Of a DNA stretch of 14,994 nt, positions 7,851-14,740 are shown in pieces. The translations under genes and the position numbers were made by a program. The notes under the pieces are model-generated. The model was given only the letters and a program-made list of their open reading frames with translations. It was not told the DNA's origin and made no database searches. This DNA is from Syntrophaceae bacterium UBA1163 (GTDB lineage Bacteria > Desulfobacterota > BSN033 > UBA1163): positions 1 to 14,994 of the forward strand of contig DBZJ01000189.1 in NCBI GenBank assembly GCA_002311635.1, read 5' to 3'. Position 1 is the stretch's first letter; every line of letters begins with the position of its first letter.

Positions 7851-8684
7851 ATGGGTTCGCGGAACCGAAATTTAATGGGCAAGGTGGCGATTATTACGGG
7901 CGGGGGCACTGGTTTAGGCAAGGCAATCGCTCTGGTTTTAGCAAGGGCAGGGGGGGCGGACGTTGTCGTTGCCGGCCGCCGTGTGGAACCCTTAGAACAG
8001 ACAGCAAAGGAAGCAAGAGCCATAGGGCAAAGGGCACTTGCTGTTCCAACGGATGTCACCGATTCCCAGCAGGTCAATCGGATGATTGAGCGAACCTTAT
8101 CGGAGATGGGGAAAATTGATATTCTGATAAATAGCGCAGGCATTCCTTCTAGTCACTTGGAGCCAATCGAGGACATCACGGATGAGGAGTGGCATCGGAG
8201 TATAAGTGCTAACCTCACTGGCACCTTTTTCTGTTGCCGTGCGGTAGCAAGGCACTTCCTGGCTCAGAAAAGCGGGAAGGTGATCAATATCTCCGCCGGC
8301 GGCGGGCTCAGGGGTGGACGGGACAACTACGCGTATTGCGCTGCTAAGGCCGGGGTCATTAGCCTTACCTGCTCTCTGGCGTGGAGCTGGGCTCGGGACA
8401 ATATCCAGGTGAACAACATTGCCCCCGGATGGTTTGATGTTTCAAGCCTACAGCCACAGACTGAGCCGCCAAAGATTCCAGCAAACGTAGTACAGGAAAG
8501 AGGTGCGCGTATCCCTGTGGGGCGAGCCGGGATACCGCAGGAAATTGGTTTTCTGGCGCTCTTTTTGGCCTCGGATGCGTCGGATTATATCACGGGTCAA
8601 ACATTTATTATGGATGGGGGTTCGCTCGGAGCGGCACACGCCCCCGCTGGATATGTTCCTGCTATTACCTTAAAGGAGGATTAA
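7851..8684 (+). CDS. Short-chain dehydrogenase/reductase (SDR), probable catalytic member of a tandem pair
   Basis: A 277-residue classical SDR. The start at ATG 7851 follows a very strong GGAGGAGGT ribosome site (7837-7845); the frame is open further upstream but without such a site. The NAD(P)-binding motif TGGGTGLG is at residues 16-23, NSAG at 94-97 (a minor NNAG variant) and the catalytic YCAAK at Tyr162/Lys166. The position 13 residues before the tyrosine, normally the catalytic serine, is Ala149; Ser148 is just before it. The AGRR sequence at the end of strand beta-2 suggests NADP(H) rather than NAD(H), as inference only. It lies 70 bp after the activase and 1 bp before a second SDR, to which it is clearly related (shared SDR C-terminal ASDASDxITGQ). 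It probably oxidises or reduces a hydroxyl/keto group in the cluster's pathway. Confidence 0.93.
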   Translation: MGSRNRNLMGKVAIITGGGTGLGKAIALVLARAGGADVVVAGRRVEPLEQTAKEARAIGQRALAVPTDVTDSQQVNRMIERTLSEMGKIDILINSAGIPSSHLEPIEDITDEEWHRSISANLTGTFFCCRAVARHFLAQKSGKVINISAGGGLRGGRDNYAYCAAKAGVISLTCSLAWSWARDNIQVNNIAPGWFDVSSLQPQTEPPKIPANVVQERGARIPVGRAGIPQEIGFLALFLASDASDYITGQTFIMDGGSLGAAHAPAGYVPAITLKED

Positions 8685-8685
8685 C

Positions 8686-9441
8686 ATGGTCTCTGAAGAA
8701 TTTACTCTTTGGGGCGAGACAGCTTTGGTCGCCGGGGATAGTCGGTTCTGGAGCAAGTATGTCGCCGCAGCCCTCGCCGAGGCGGGAGCTGATGTCGCTG
8801 TTGCCGCCAGGAACTCCAAGAAGTTGGATGAAGCGGTGCGGCAGGTACTGCGTCTGGGGAGAAAGGCGATGGCCATACCTATAGATATGACCAAATCTTC
8901 TCATATTGAAAAGATGGTGGAGCAGGTTCTTGCCGAGTTTGGCAAGATAGACATTCTGGTGAATGCCTCCGACCCGGAATTTGTCAAACCGTTCGTAGAA
9001 ATAAAGGAAGACGAGTGGCATCGGATTGTGGAGACCAGCCTGTTTTCTGTTTTTCATTGTTTCCAAGCCGTGGGCAAGCATATGTTGGAGAGGAAGAAAG
9101 GGAGGCTCATCAATATCACCTCCTGTTTGGCGGAAAGGGGTCTCACCAACAGTAGTGCATACTGCGTAGCGATGGGGGGGATACTTCAACTCACCAGGGC
9201 GTTGGCTTTGGAATGGGCTCGAGATGGGATTACCGTAAATGCTATCGGGCCGGCGTGGTTCTCGGAGACGGGTAAAACCGGGATGGGCCAGGAAGACGTC
9301 CTTTTGCGCTACCTCCCGTCAAAGCGCTATGGTCATCCTGAGGAAATAGGCTCGCTGCTTGTCTATCTGGCCTCTGATGCGTCGGACTTCATCACGGGTC
9401 AGCTCGTGTACGTCGATGGCGCCGTTATGGTGCATATTTAG
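8686..9441 (+). CDS. Degenerate short-chain dehydrogenase (SDR pseudoenzyme subunit candidate)
   Basis: A 251-residue SDR-fold protein with an intact frame and an AAAGGAGG ribosome site overlapping the end of the preceding SDR gene (1-bp gap), so it is translationally coupled. The fold is well kept, but the functional motifs are not. The nucleotide loop TGxxxGxG reads AGDSRFWS (16-23), losing Thr and two of three glycines. NAG-type N-A-A-G reads NASD (93-96). The YxxxK motif reads Tyr159-CVA-Met163, losing the catalytic lysine. The Ser 13 residues before the tyrosine is retained. It should not bind NAD(P) or catalyse in the usual manner. The best precedent I know is BbsC, the inactive SDR subunit that pairs with active BbsD in 2-(hydroxyphenylmethyl)succinyl-CoA dehydrogenase. 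A similar heteromer with the upstream SDR is the inferred role. Confidence 0.9.
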   Translation: MVSEEFTLWGETALVAGDSRFWSKYVAAALAEAGADVAVAARNSKKLDEAVRQVLRLGRKAMAIPIDMTKSSHIEKMVEQVLAEFGKIDILVNASDPEFVKPFVEIKEDEWHRIVETSLFSVFHCFQAVGKHMLERKKGRLINITSCLAERGLTNSSAYCVAMGGILQLTRALALEWARDGITVNAIGPAWFSETGKTGMGQEDVLLRYLPSKRYGHPEEIGSLLVYLASDASDFITGQLVYVDGAVMVHI

Positions 9442-9720
9442 AGCAGCCTCTTTATCCTCAAAGAACCCTTTCAATTGAAAGGGGAGGACACATTTACTTA
9501 GGTTGACCTGCCTTTTTTAATTGAATTCCGATCGCCGCTTTGTTGGGCTCGCCTGCTCCTCTCCGCCGCAGTATCTCCTGGGGAAAACGCTAATCCCTCG
9601 GTCGCTTCCGGCACAATCGGAGTGCACTGTGCATGCTTGGGCCTCAGTCCCCTCCTCCGCGCCCCGGTTCTTTACTCGCTCATAACGCCTTGGCCGTATC
9701 TCACGTTGCTCCGAGATGCT
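9442..9720. other. Non-coding gap between the catabolic cluster and the convergent - strand genes
   Basis: About 280 bp with no convincing gene. Apart from the palindrome at 9466-9483 it is pyrimidine-rich on the + strand, unlike the purine-rich coding DNA on its left. On the - strand a short open stretch before 9493 reads AIGIQLKKAGQPK then stop, which looks like the tail of an eroded coding sequence, but I cannot assign it. A near-palindromic TGCACTGTGCA occurs at about 9622. Confidence 0.5.
9466..9483. other. Perfect 18-bp palindrome downstream of the SDR pair
   Basis: CCCTTTCAATTGAAAGGG is an exact palindrome, able to form a 7-bp stem with an AATT loop. It begins 25 bp after the stop codon of the last cluster gene. 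There is no T-run directly after it on either strand, so it is not a textbook intrinsic terminator. It may act as an RNA 3'-end stabilising hairpin, a weak terminator, or a protein-binding operator. Confidence 0.45.
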
Positions 9721-10155
9721 CTATCCGGGGATGTTTCTTATTGCCGTAACCTCCATGAGATTGTGCGCCACATGGATATACCCTTCAATGACAATTGGCT
9801 TATCCGCAAGTTCCGGATTCTCCAACGCTGCGATAAGATTCTTCGGACCCATAACATTCAAAGTTGAAGGGAAAAGGTCACGAAGAACCGCCAAGCCGGG
9901 TGTTAACTCTGATATATCCCGTGCTGCTTTCACATCTAAAATCCATTGCTCTTTTCCGTTGAGATAGAGTCCAAAAGTGTACGACCCTGCCACCGCTTTT
10001 TCTCCAGGTCGGTAAAGAGTTCCGGTAAGACTTAGAAGCGGACCACTAAGTCTATCCAACTCGCCTGCCTCAGCCTGAGCAATAGGCGCGAGAAGCCACA
10101 GGATAGCCATGAACAGAGTAGACGTTGCCACTTTGGACTTCGATGCTCCTTTCAT
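9721..10155 (-). CDS. Small exported protein of unknown function
   Basis: A 144-residue protein when started at the ATG at 10155, which has AAGGTGAG 7 bp upstream; a TTG at 10176 would add seven residues. The N-terminus has a signal peptide: basic MKGASKSK, a hydrophobic core LFMAILWLLAPIA, and a likely cleavage after AQA near residue 29. The mature part contains LTGTLYRPGE and ends with a beta-rich VIEGYIHVAHNLMEVTAI that could be a small OB-like or beta-barrel fold; I do not recognise a named family. It lies downstream of the LolA-like gene on the same strand, so both probably act in the cell envelope. A promoter candidate of its own lies at 10227-10255. Confidence 0.75.
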   Translation of the reverse strand: MKGASKSKVATSTLFMAILWLLAPIAQAEAGELDRLSGPLLSLTGTLYRPGEKAVAGSYTFGLYLNGKEQWILDVKAARDISELTPGLAVLRDLFPSTLNVMGPKNLIAALENPELADKPIVIEGYIHVAHNLMEVTAIRNIPG

Positions 10156-10226
10156 AATTTTCTCACCTTCTTTCAATCGCCTTGAGATTCAGGCAGCCAA
10201 AAACCGATCCATCAACCCTTGATATA

Positions 10227-10255
10227 ATTATGTTTAGTGCTCTTCGAAAAAGCAA
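10227..10255 (-). promoter_or_regulatory. Candidate sigma-70-type promoter for the small exported protein
   Basis: On the - strand TTGCTT (10255-10250) and CATAAT (10232-10227) are separated by 17 bp, about 72 bp upstream of the ATG at 10155. The match is reasonable but not strong, and it is a sequence-only call. Confidence 0.35.
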
Positions 10256-10309
10256 GAAACGCTCTCCCAGGAAATCAAGAAGAGACTTGCCGCGGTCAAT
10301 CTTTCAAAC

Positions 10310-10345
10310 TAGGGATAAAGGCATAAAGCCTTTGATCCATCCCTA
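10310..10345 (-). terminator. Two-part hairpin at the 3' end of the LolA-like gene, possible terminator
   Basis: An inner 6-bp stem AAAGGC/GCCTTT (10317-10322 with 10328-10333, 5-nt loop) is flanked by an outer stem TAGGGA/TCCCTA (10310-10315 with 10340-10345) that overlaps the stop codon. A strong T-run is missing on the - strand, so termination would be inefficient or factor-assisted. Confidence 0.35.
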
Positions 10346-11152
10346 TTTCTTCTTAGGGGGTATGGGGCAATATTTCAGCCATAGGGGACAGTTCACAACC
10401 TCTCGAAGAAGTTCGGGCTTAAAGACATCGTCCGGAATCTCCACATTGTTGTCCACAGAGATTACATTGAGTTCAGTGCTAGACTGTCGCTGGATGTCTT
10501 TCATTAAAATCCGAACCGGCGTGGGGGCGCCGTCAATCACGGAGGCTTCAAAGAGTTCTGTCTTCCATAGTCTTCCCGCACGATCAAAATAGTCGCGCTG
10601 CAAGGGAAGCATGGAATCCGTGGCTATCCAAGTGATGATCCGGGAATAGTAAGATTGTTCTTGTGGAGCCTGTTCCTCAACCTTATACGCATGTCTCCCT
10701 GTGAGTTCTTCCTCTCCTACAAGCCTGTATCGTTCGTGGAGAGCTATAAAACCGAGGTCAGCATAGGTAAACTCAGTGCCGAAGAAACCCTCGTATGTTT
10801 CAACCGTCCGAAGCTCAAGAACTCTGCGGAGAGCAGGCATGTAGACCCACAATACAGTGGGTTTTTTATCCGGCTCCCAGGCTAAAAGCGCAAAGCCCCT
10901 TGTCGCGTCGGGTTCCAGCATCACGGTAAGCATTCGCTTTCCGTCCGGAAACTTCTTCCGTGCCTGGACGGCAGTAAACTGGGCTCTCTCCCCTTTGTGT
11001 TCGGTAGTGATGACCAGTTTGCTCGTGCTTGGGCGTAAGGGTTCAAAGAGTTCCTTCATTTGATTCATAATGGTCATCACGTCAGGGGGCGCAGCCATCG
11101 CGGGGGTTACCGTAATGACAATTGAAATAAAAATCGCTAACAGTATGGCCAT
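10343..11152 (-). CDS. LolA-like outer membrane lipoprotein-sorting protein, exported
   Basis: A 269-residue protein from the ATG at 11152, preferred because AAAGGAG lies 7 bp upstream and the N-terminus is then a clean signal peptide (MAILLAIFISIVITVTPAMA, cleavage before APPD). An ATG at 11182 adds ten residues and has a weaker site. The mature protein resembles the 'outer membrane lipoprotein-sorting protein' LolA_like family: it has ILxxMKxLxxP-type start, strands with KxxPDGKRMLTVMLEPDATRG, the WVYMPALRRV segment, and GFFGTEFTYADLGF followed by LTGRHAYKVE. Such proteins are periplasmic and often accompany RND-type lipid exporters; none is visible here. A small exported protein follows on the same strand. 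It is unrelated in sequence to the catabolic cluster. Confidence 0.85.
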   Translation of the reverse strand: MAILLAIFISIVITVTPAMAAPPDVMTIMNQMKELFEPLRPSTSKLVITTEHKGERAQFTAVQARKKFPDGKRMLTVMLEPDATRGFALLAWEPDKKPTVLWVYMPALRRVLELRTVETYEGFFGTEFTYADLGFIALHERYRLVGEEELTGRHAYKVEEQAPQEQSYYSRIITWIATDSMLPLQRDYFDRAGRLWKTELFEASVIDGAPTPVRILMKDIQRQSSTELNVISVDNNVEIPDDVFKPELLREVVNCPLWLKYCPIPPKKK

Positions 11153-11286
11153 TGTAGGGCTCCTTTCCGGGAATAGGCTCATTCGTCTATTCCTTTGGTC
11201 TGGATTAAAGGAATACCCAAAATAGACGATAAAAAGAATCGGGTGAATACTGTATTTTATGAAGACAAGGACCGTATTTTGAAGCG

Positions 11287-11859
11287 ATGGTAGGAATCAT
11301 GGACATGAAAACTGGTTTCATCCGGTTGCGGCCCGAGGATACCAAAACGGAGTATGGTCGATCCATTCCAATCCATCCTGAAGTGATGGAAATTCTGAGG
11401 AAAGCATTGAAGGTTAGATCTTTGGACATGGAGAAAGTCTTCCACCGAAACGGGAAACCGATTACCAAAAGCACGGTGAGGGAGGCTCATGAGTCTGTCT
11501 GCAAAAAGGCAGAGATCGAGAATTTCACCTTCCATGACTTCCGTCATACCTGCATCAATAATTGGAGAAAAGACGGACATGATTATTTCAAAATCATGGC
11601 GGCATCAGGGCATCGGACGATTTCGGTTTTCAAGCGATACAATTTGGTGGACGAAGAAGAACTGAAGATGCTGGTCAATCCGGAAAGTATAGTCAAAAAA
11701 TGGTCAAATTCCCCAAACAACCCTACCGAGGATCATTTCTTAAAAGAAGCTAATTTATTGAAAGAATGGTGCCGGAGGTCGGAATCGAACCGACATGGGG
11801 TGGAAGCCCCGCGGGATTTTGAGTCCCGTGCGTCTACCAGTTTCACCACTCCGGCATAA
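11287..11859 (+). pseudogene. Tyrosine recombinase (phage-type integrase), N-terminally truncated remnant
   Basis: The open frame of 190 codons covers only the C-terminal catalytic half of a tyrosine recombinase. It includes a beta-hairpin region FIRLRPEDTKTEYGRSIPI, the HxxR box as His83-Asp-Phe-Arg86-His-Thr, Gly108-His109 and the nucleophile Tyr118 (KRYNLV). The family's first catalytic arginine (TGxRxxE box) and the whole DNA-binding N-terminus are missing; only about 100 bp separate this frame from the divergent LolA-like gene. Just upstream the sequence is broken by stops in all frames, with ILKRW in another frame at 11276-11290 that may be an eroded piece. From residue 161 on the frame translates the antisense of the tRNA-Leu gene (RSESNRHG...). 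Intact members usually have 330-400 residues, so this one is very probably inactive. It marks an old tRNA integration site. Confidence 0.8.
11767..11855 (-). tRNA. tRNA-Leu (anticodon CAA)
   Basis: The - strand begins GCCGGAGTGG, the typical tRNA-Leu start, and has the D-loop GGTAGACGC. The anticodon stem CGGGA/TCCCG surrounds the loop CTCAAAA with anticodon CAA (11821-11819), which reads UUG. A long class II variable arm follows, then the T-arm GTCGG-TTCGATT-CCGAC and the closing acceptor strand CTCCGGC, with discriminator A. The CCA end is encoded (TGG on the + strand at 11767-11769). The 3' end of the tRNA faces the integrase remnant, as expected for an integration target. Confidence 0.97.
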
Positions 11860-11864
11860 ATACC

Positions 11865-11893
11865 ACTATAAAAAAAATCGTCTTTTGTGTCAA
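11865..11893 (-). promoter_or_regulatory. Strong sigma-70-type promoter of tRNA-Leu
   Basis: On the - strand a consensus TTGACA (11893-11888) and TATAGT (11870-11865) are spaced by exactly 17 bp. The start point would fall a few bases before the tRNA 5' end at 11855. Both boxes and the spacing are near-ideal, fitting a highly expressed stable RNA. Confidence 0.8.
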
Positions 11894-11919
11894 ATAAAAG
11901 GAGAGGCAGGCCGGTTTGT

Positions 11920-11949
11920 TTGCTTTTCCCTTTCTGCCCATGCTAAAAT
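11920..11949 (+). promoter_or_regulatory. Candidate promoter of the DUF1015 gene
   Basis: TTGCTT (11920-11925) and TAAAAT (11944-11949) are separated by 18 bp and lie about 75 bp upstream of the DUF1015 start, divergent from the tRNA promoter. This is a moderate match only. Confidence 0.35.
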
Positions 11950-12025
11950 ATTTAAACTTTTTCTTTGAGATTCTAACAGGATCCTGGAAAAATATTCTTT
12001 CAGAGGCCGACCAAGGACTTAAGCC

Positions 12026-13267
12026 ATGGCAGACATCATTCCCTTCAGAGGACTGCTATATGATATTTCAAAGGTTTCCCTCGGCGAAGTTGTTGCTCCT
12101 CCGTACGACATCATCACGGACGAGGGACGGGAGTCATTGTACAGGCAGAGCCCGTATAATATTGTGAGGATCGATTTTGGTAAAGAAGAACCGGGAGATA
12201 ATGAGGCTGAAAATAAATACACCCGGGCCAGAGGATATCTCGACGCGTGGACAAAGGGTGGCATATTGACGCGCAGCGACAAGCCTTCGTTTTATGCTTA
12301 TGAGATGATCTACACCGTCGAAGGCGTCAGAAAGCGACTCCCCGGATTTCTTTGCCTGGTGAGGCTTGAAGAACTGGGCAAAGGGAGTATTTACCCTCAT
12401 GAATGCACGCACTCGAACCCAAAACAGGATAGGCTGAATCTTCTGAAGGCCTGCGAAGCGAACACCAGCCCTATCTTCTCCCTCTATACAAGCTCGGGGG
12501 ATGGAATATCGGGTATCCTCTCAATGAGGACCCTTACCAAGCCTCACCTCCAAGCGACGGATAGCTCCGGTAATGTCCACCGGCTCTGGCCGATCGATCA
12601 TGCCGGGGAAATAGAAATCATGAAACAGGAACTTGCAGGCCAGGCTATCTTTATTGCCGACGGGCACCACCGATACGAGACTTCGCTCGAATACCAGAGG
12701 CAAATGTCGGCCAAGAAGGCATCTGCCTCGGGCGAGGAACCGTATGATTATACTCTCATGTTTCTGGCCAATTTGAAGGATGAGGGAATCACCATCCTTC
12801 CGACACACCGGCTCGTTAAGGAAATTCCGAAAGATATCCATCGAATGATTTCCAGATATTTCTCCGTCGAGACGGTCACAAGCGATTTCGACATCCGTAG
12901 GAACCTTTCCGGCAGGAAGAACGTTTTCGGGTTCTTCGTGAGACAAGAAAAGGCATGGTACATCCTTACGCATCGGGGAGGGAATCTCTCGGAAATCCAC
13001 CCCGACCTGAGGGAAATCGATGTGATCATCCTGCATGAGTTGATATTCAAGAAGATCCTGCCGGACGCTGAAATCGGGTATGAGATGGATATCACGAAGG
13101 CGCTCGACCGAGTGAATCGTGGAAAGTACGCCGCAGCTTTTTTCCTGAATCCGACACGGGTTGAGGATGTTGAAAAATCTGCCCTTTCCTCAATGAGAAT
13201 GCCGCCGAAATCCACATACTTTTATCCGAAGCTTTTGACCGGGTTGGTATTGAACAAGTGGGTATGA
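12026..13267 (+). CDS. DUF1015 family protein
   Basis: A 413-residue protein matching DUF1015 over its full length. It opens with ADIIPFRGLLYD and VVAPPYDII, continues with the PHECTHSNPKQDRL segment (His125, His129 region), and has the highly typical IADGHHRYETS (Asp212-Gly-His-His-Arg-Tyr217). The C-terminus reads LNPTRVEDV and the final PPKSTYFYPKLLTGLV, as in the family. The function of the family is not known to me; the conserved charged and histidine motifs suggest an enzyme. The start ATG has AAGGA about 8 bp upstream. It lies on the far side of tRNA-Leu from the integrase remnant and so is probably ancestral chromosome rather than island DNA. Confidence 0.93.
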   Translation: MADIIPFRGLLYDISKVSLGEVVAPPYDIITDEGRESLYRQSPYNIVRIDFGKEEPGDNEAENKYTRARGYLDAWTKGGILTRSDKPSFYAYEMIYTVEGVRKRLPGFLCLVRLEELGKGSIYPHECTHSNPKQDRLNLLKACEANTSPIFSLYTSSGDGISGILSMRTLTKPHLQATDSSGNVHRLWPIDHAGEIEIMKQELAGQAIFIADGHHRYETSLEYQRQMSAKKASASGEEPYDYTLMFLANLKDEGITILPTHRLVKEIPKDIHRMISRYFSVETVTSDFDIRRNLSGRKNVFGFFVRQEKAWYILTHRGGNLSEIHPDLREIDVIILHELIFKKILPDAEIGYEMDITKALDRVNRGKYAAAFFLNPTRVEDVEKSALSSMRMPPKSTYFYPKLLTGLVLNKWV

Positions 13268-13884
13268 GTCCGTTCCCGCTTTGGCAGGACACGGCTAAGG
13301 CGAACGAGGATGTTTACGCGGCGCCTTCCCGAGCCAATTTGATAAAGTGGCTAAAAATACAGTACGTTCTTCCAAAAAATACAGTCTTTCCCGTATTTAT
13401 TTTCCTCTTCCCATTCAGTAGTCTGAAATCAAGGAAGTTTCCGGGGTTTGCAGGGGTAGGACATTTGGGAGGAAGAGAATAAGGGACCGTCTCCTTTTTT
13501 CAGGAATATTGTGGAAGGGTAATTGGGATGTACATAGGAGCCGCCGAACTTGTGCTTATCAATTCTCTCATCGTTGTCTTGATCATGGTAGATGGGATCA
13601 TCAGGATCGGGTCTGAAAGATAGGATTGGCCTGGTCCAAACGAAACTTCGCTTCCGCTCCTGCTCTGTGGAGCGGACATCTTCTTTTCCCCATCCTCTCA
13701 TTCTTCAAACGGCTGGAATCCTCGATAAAACAGCGGGTGCCGCCGCTTGACCTGGAAAAGAGAGGAATTCTAATTCACATGTCTGACCCCTTAATTAATT
13801 TTTTGATTTCTGATACATTGAAAATGGCGCTAAGTTGTAAAGTATAATATTTGTATTTTCCCTCGTTTCAGGTGAAAATGAGCC
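13268..13884. other. 617-bp stretch without a convincing gene
   Basis: Small open frames here (up to 90 codons) have no recognisable domain, no good ribosome site and low-complexity or implausible composition, so I do not call them. The left part contains two copies of AAAAATACAGT about 27 bp apart (near 13353 and 13379). Read on the - strand, GGGGTCAGAC (about 13779-13788) and a GGAGACGGTCCC block (about 13484-13495) resemble short sequences often seen beside small transposases in deltaproteobacterial genomes; this is recall, not a search result. The right end holds the promoter region of the next gene. Confidence 0.5.
13818..13848 (+). promoter_or_regulatory. Candidate promoter of the exported NlpC/P60-like gene
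   Basis: A consensus -10 box TATAAT lies at 13843-13848, with TTGAAA at 13818-13823. The spacer of 19 bp is longer than ideal. The start codon of the next gene is 37 bp downstream of the -10 box. Confidence 0.4.
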
Positions 13885-14646
13885 ATGACAAAAAGCAAGG
13901 TCTTGCTCATCCCGGTCATCGTTTGTTTATTCCTTCAGCCTTGTTTTGGACTCACTGACGGAGAAATTCAAAGATTCCAAACGCTGTGGAAGGACAAACC
14001 CGTCGGCGAGCGAATTGCTCTCTGGGCGGAGAAATTTATTGGTGTGCCCTACGATAGCGACCCGTTAGGGGAGTACGTGTCCAAGGCGACCATTGTAGTG
14101 GATGAAAGGATGGATTGTATGTACCTGACCTTCAGGGTGGTGGAGTTGGCCTTGAGCCATACTCCGGAGGAGGCCATTCAAATCGCCCTCGATAAGAGAT
14201 TTCATTCCAAAGGTGTTCTCAAGGAGGGCCGGGTGATAAATTACGATGACCGTTTCGAATACGGCGAAGATATGGTGGAGAGTGGAAAGTGGGGTAAGGA
14301 GGTGACCTCGGAGCTGGGGAGAGTGACGAAGATAGAAGGCTCAAGGGGGAAGGATTTTGTAGAGATCCTCTCCCCTGATGAACTGATGAGAGGGATGAAC
14401 CGTCTGAAAAGTGGAGACATCCTTTTTTTCGCAACAAAGCCTGAAAAGAGGAAAGTTGGCGAGATCATCGGGCACATAGGAATCATAAAAGTTAAGAAGA
14501 CGGACAGAAATCCCAAGGGTGGGGGAATTTTTCTGATTCATGCCAGTGGCATCAAAGAAAGGGGTGGGACAGTGAAGAAGGTCCTGCTCAAGGAATACCT
14601 TTCAAAAACGGGCTTCTTGGGAGTCAAGATCACCCGGTTTGAGTGA
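13885..14646 (+). CDS. Exported NlpC/P60-like cell-wall hydrolase (DUF1460-like)
   Basis: A 253-residue protein with an N-terminal signal peptide (MTKSKVLLIPVIVCLFLQPCFG, cleavage near residue 22). The LQPC sequence is not a good lipobox. The mature part resembles DUF1460 / N-acetylmuramoyl-L-alanine amidase-like proteins of the NlpC/P60 fold: FIGVPY (51-56), then DC with Cys78 as the expected nucleophile, and VVELAL; later LKSGDILFFAT, GHIGII with His197, and IHAS with His219 as the third polar site. It probably acts on peptidoglycan in the periplasm. The gene stands alone behind its own -10 box; an AGGTG sequence lies about 10 bp before the ATG, a rather long spacing. Nothing links it to the catabolic cluster. 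Confidence 0.8.
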   Translation: MTKSKVLLIPVIVCLFLQPCFGLTDGEIQRFQTLWKDKPVGERIALWAEKFIGVPYDSDPLGEYVSKATIVVDERMDCMYLTFRVVELALSHTPEEAIQIALDKRFHSKGVLKEGRVINYDDRFEYGEDMVESGKWGKEVTSELGRVTKIEGSRGKDFVEILSPDELMRGMNRLKSGDILFFATKPEKRKVGEIIGHIGIIKVKKTDRNPKGGGIFLIHASGIKERGGTVKKVLLKEYLSKTGFLGVKITRFE

Positions 14647-14666
14647 ACCCCGTTGGAAATTTTTTG

Positions 14667-14695
14667 TTGTTCGCGATTGAGAAGGAAAGTATAAT
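14667..14695 (+). promoter_or_regulatory. Candidate promoter of the last, partial gene
   Basis: TTGTTC (14667-14672) and a perfect TATAAT (14690-14695) are spaced by 17 bp, 45 bp before the start codon of the following gene. Confidence 0.55.
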
Positions 14696-14740
14696 AATAT
14701 AAGGTAGATTCAAAACGGAATAGGAGGCGAGAATCGTTTT

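Noticed and set aside
9622..9867. 81-codon open frame on the + strand
   Set aside because: It runs antisense into the small exported protein gene, which has a signal peptide and a good ribosome site.
10182..10592. 136-codon open frame on the + strand
   Set aside because: It overlaps the LolA-like gene antisense, has basic, Ser-rich low-quality composition and no ribosome site; it is a shadow.
13429..13701. 90-codon open frame on the - strand
   Set aside because: No recognisable domain or good ribosome site, and the composition looks like translated intergenic DNA; kept only as part of the gap description.
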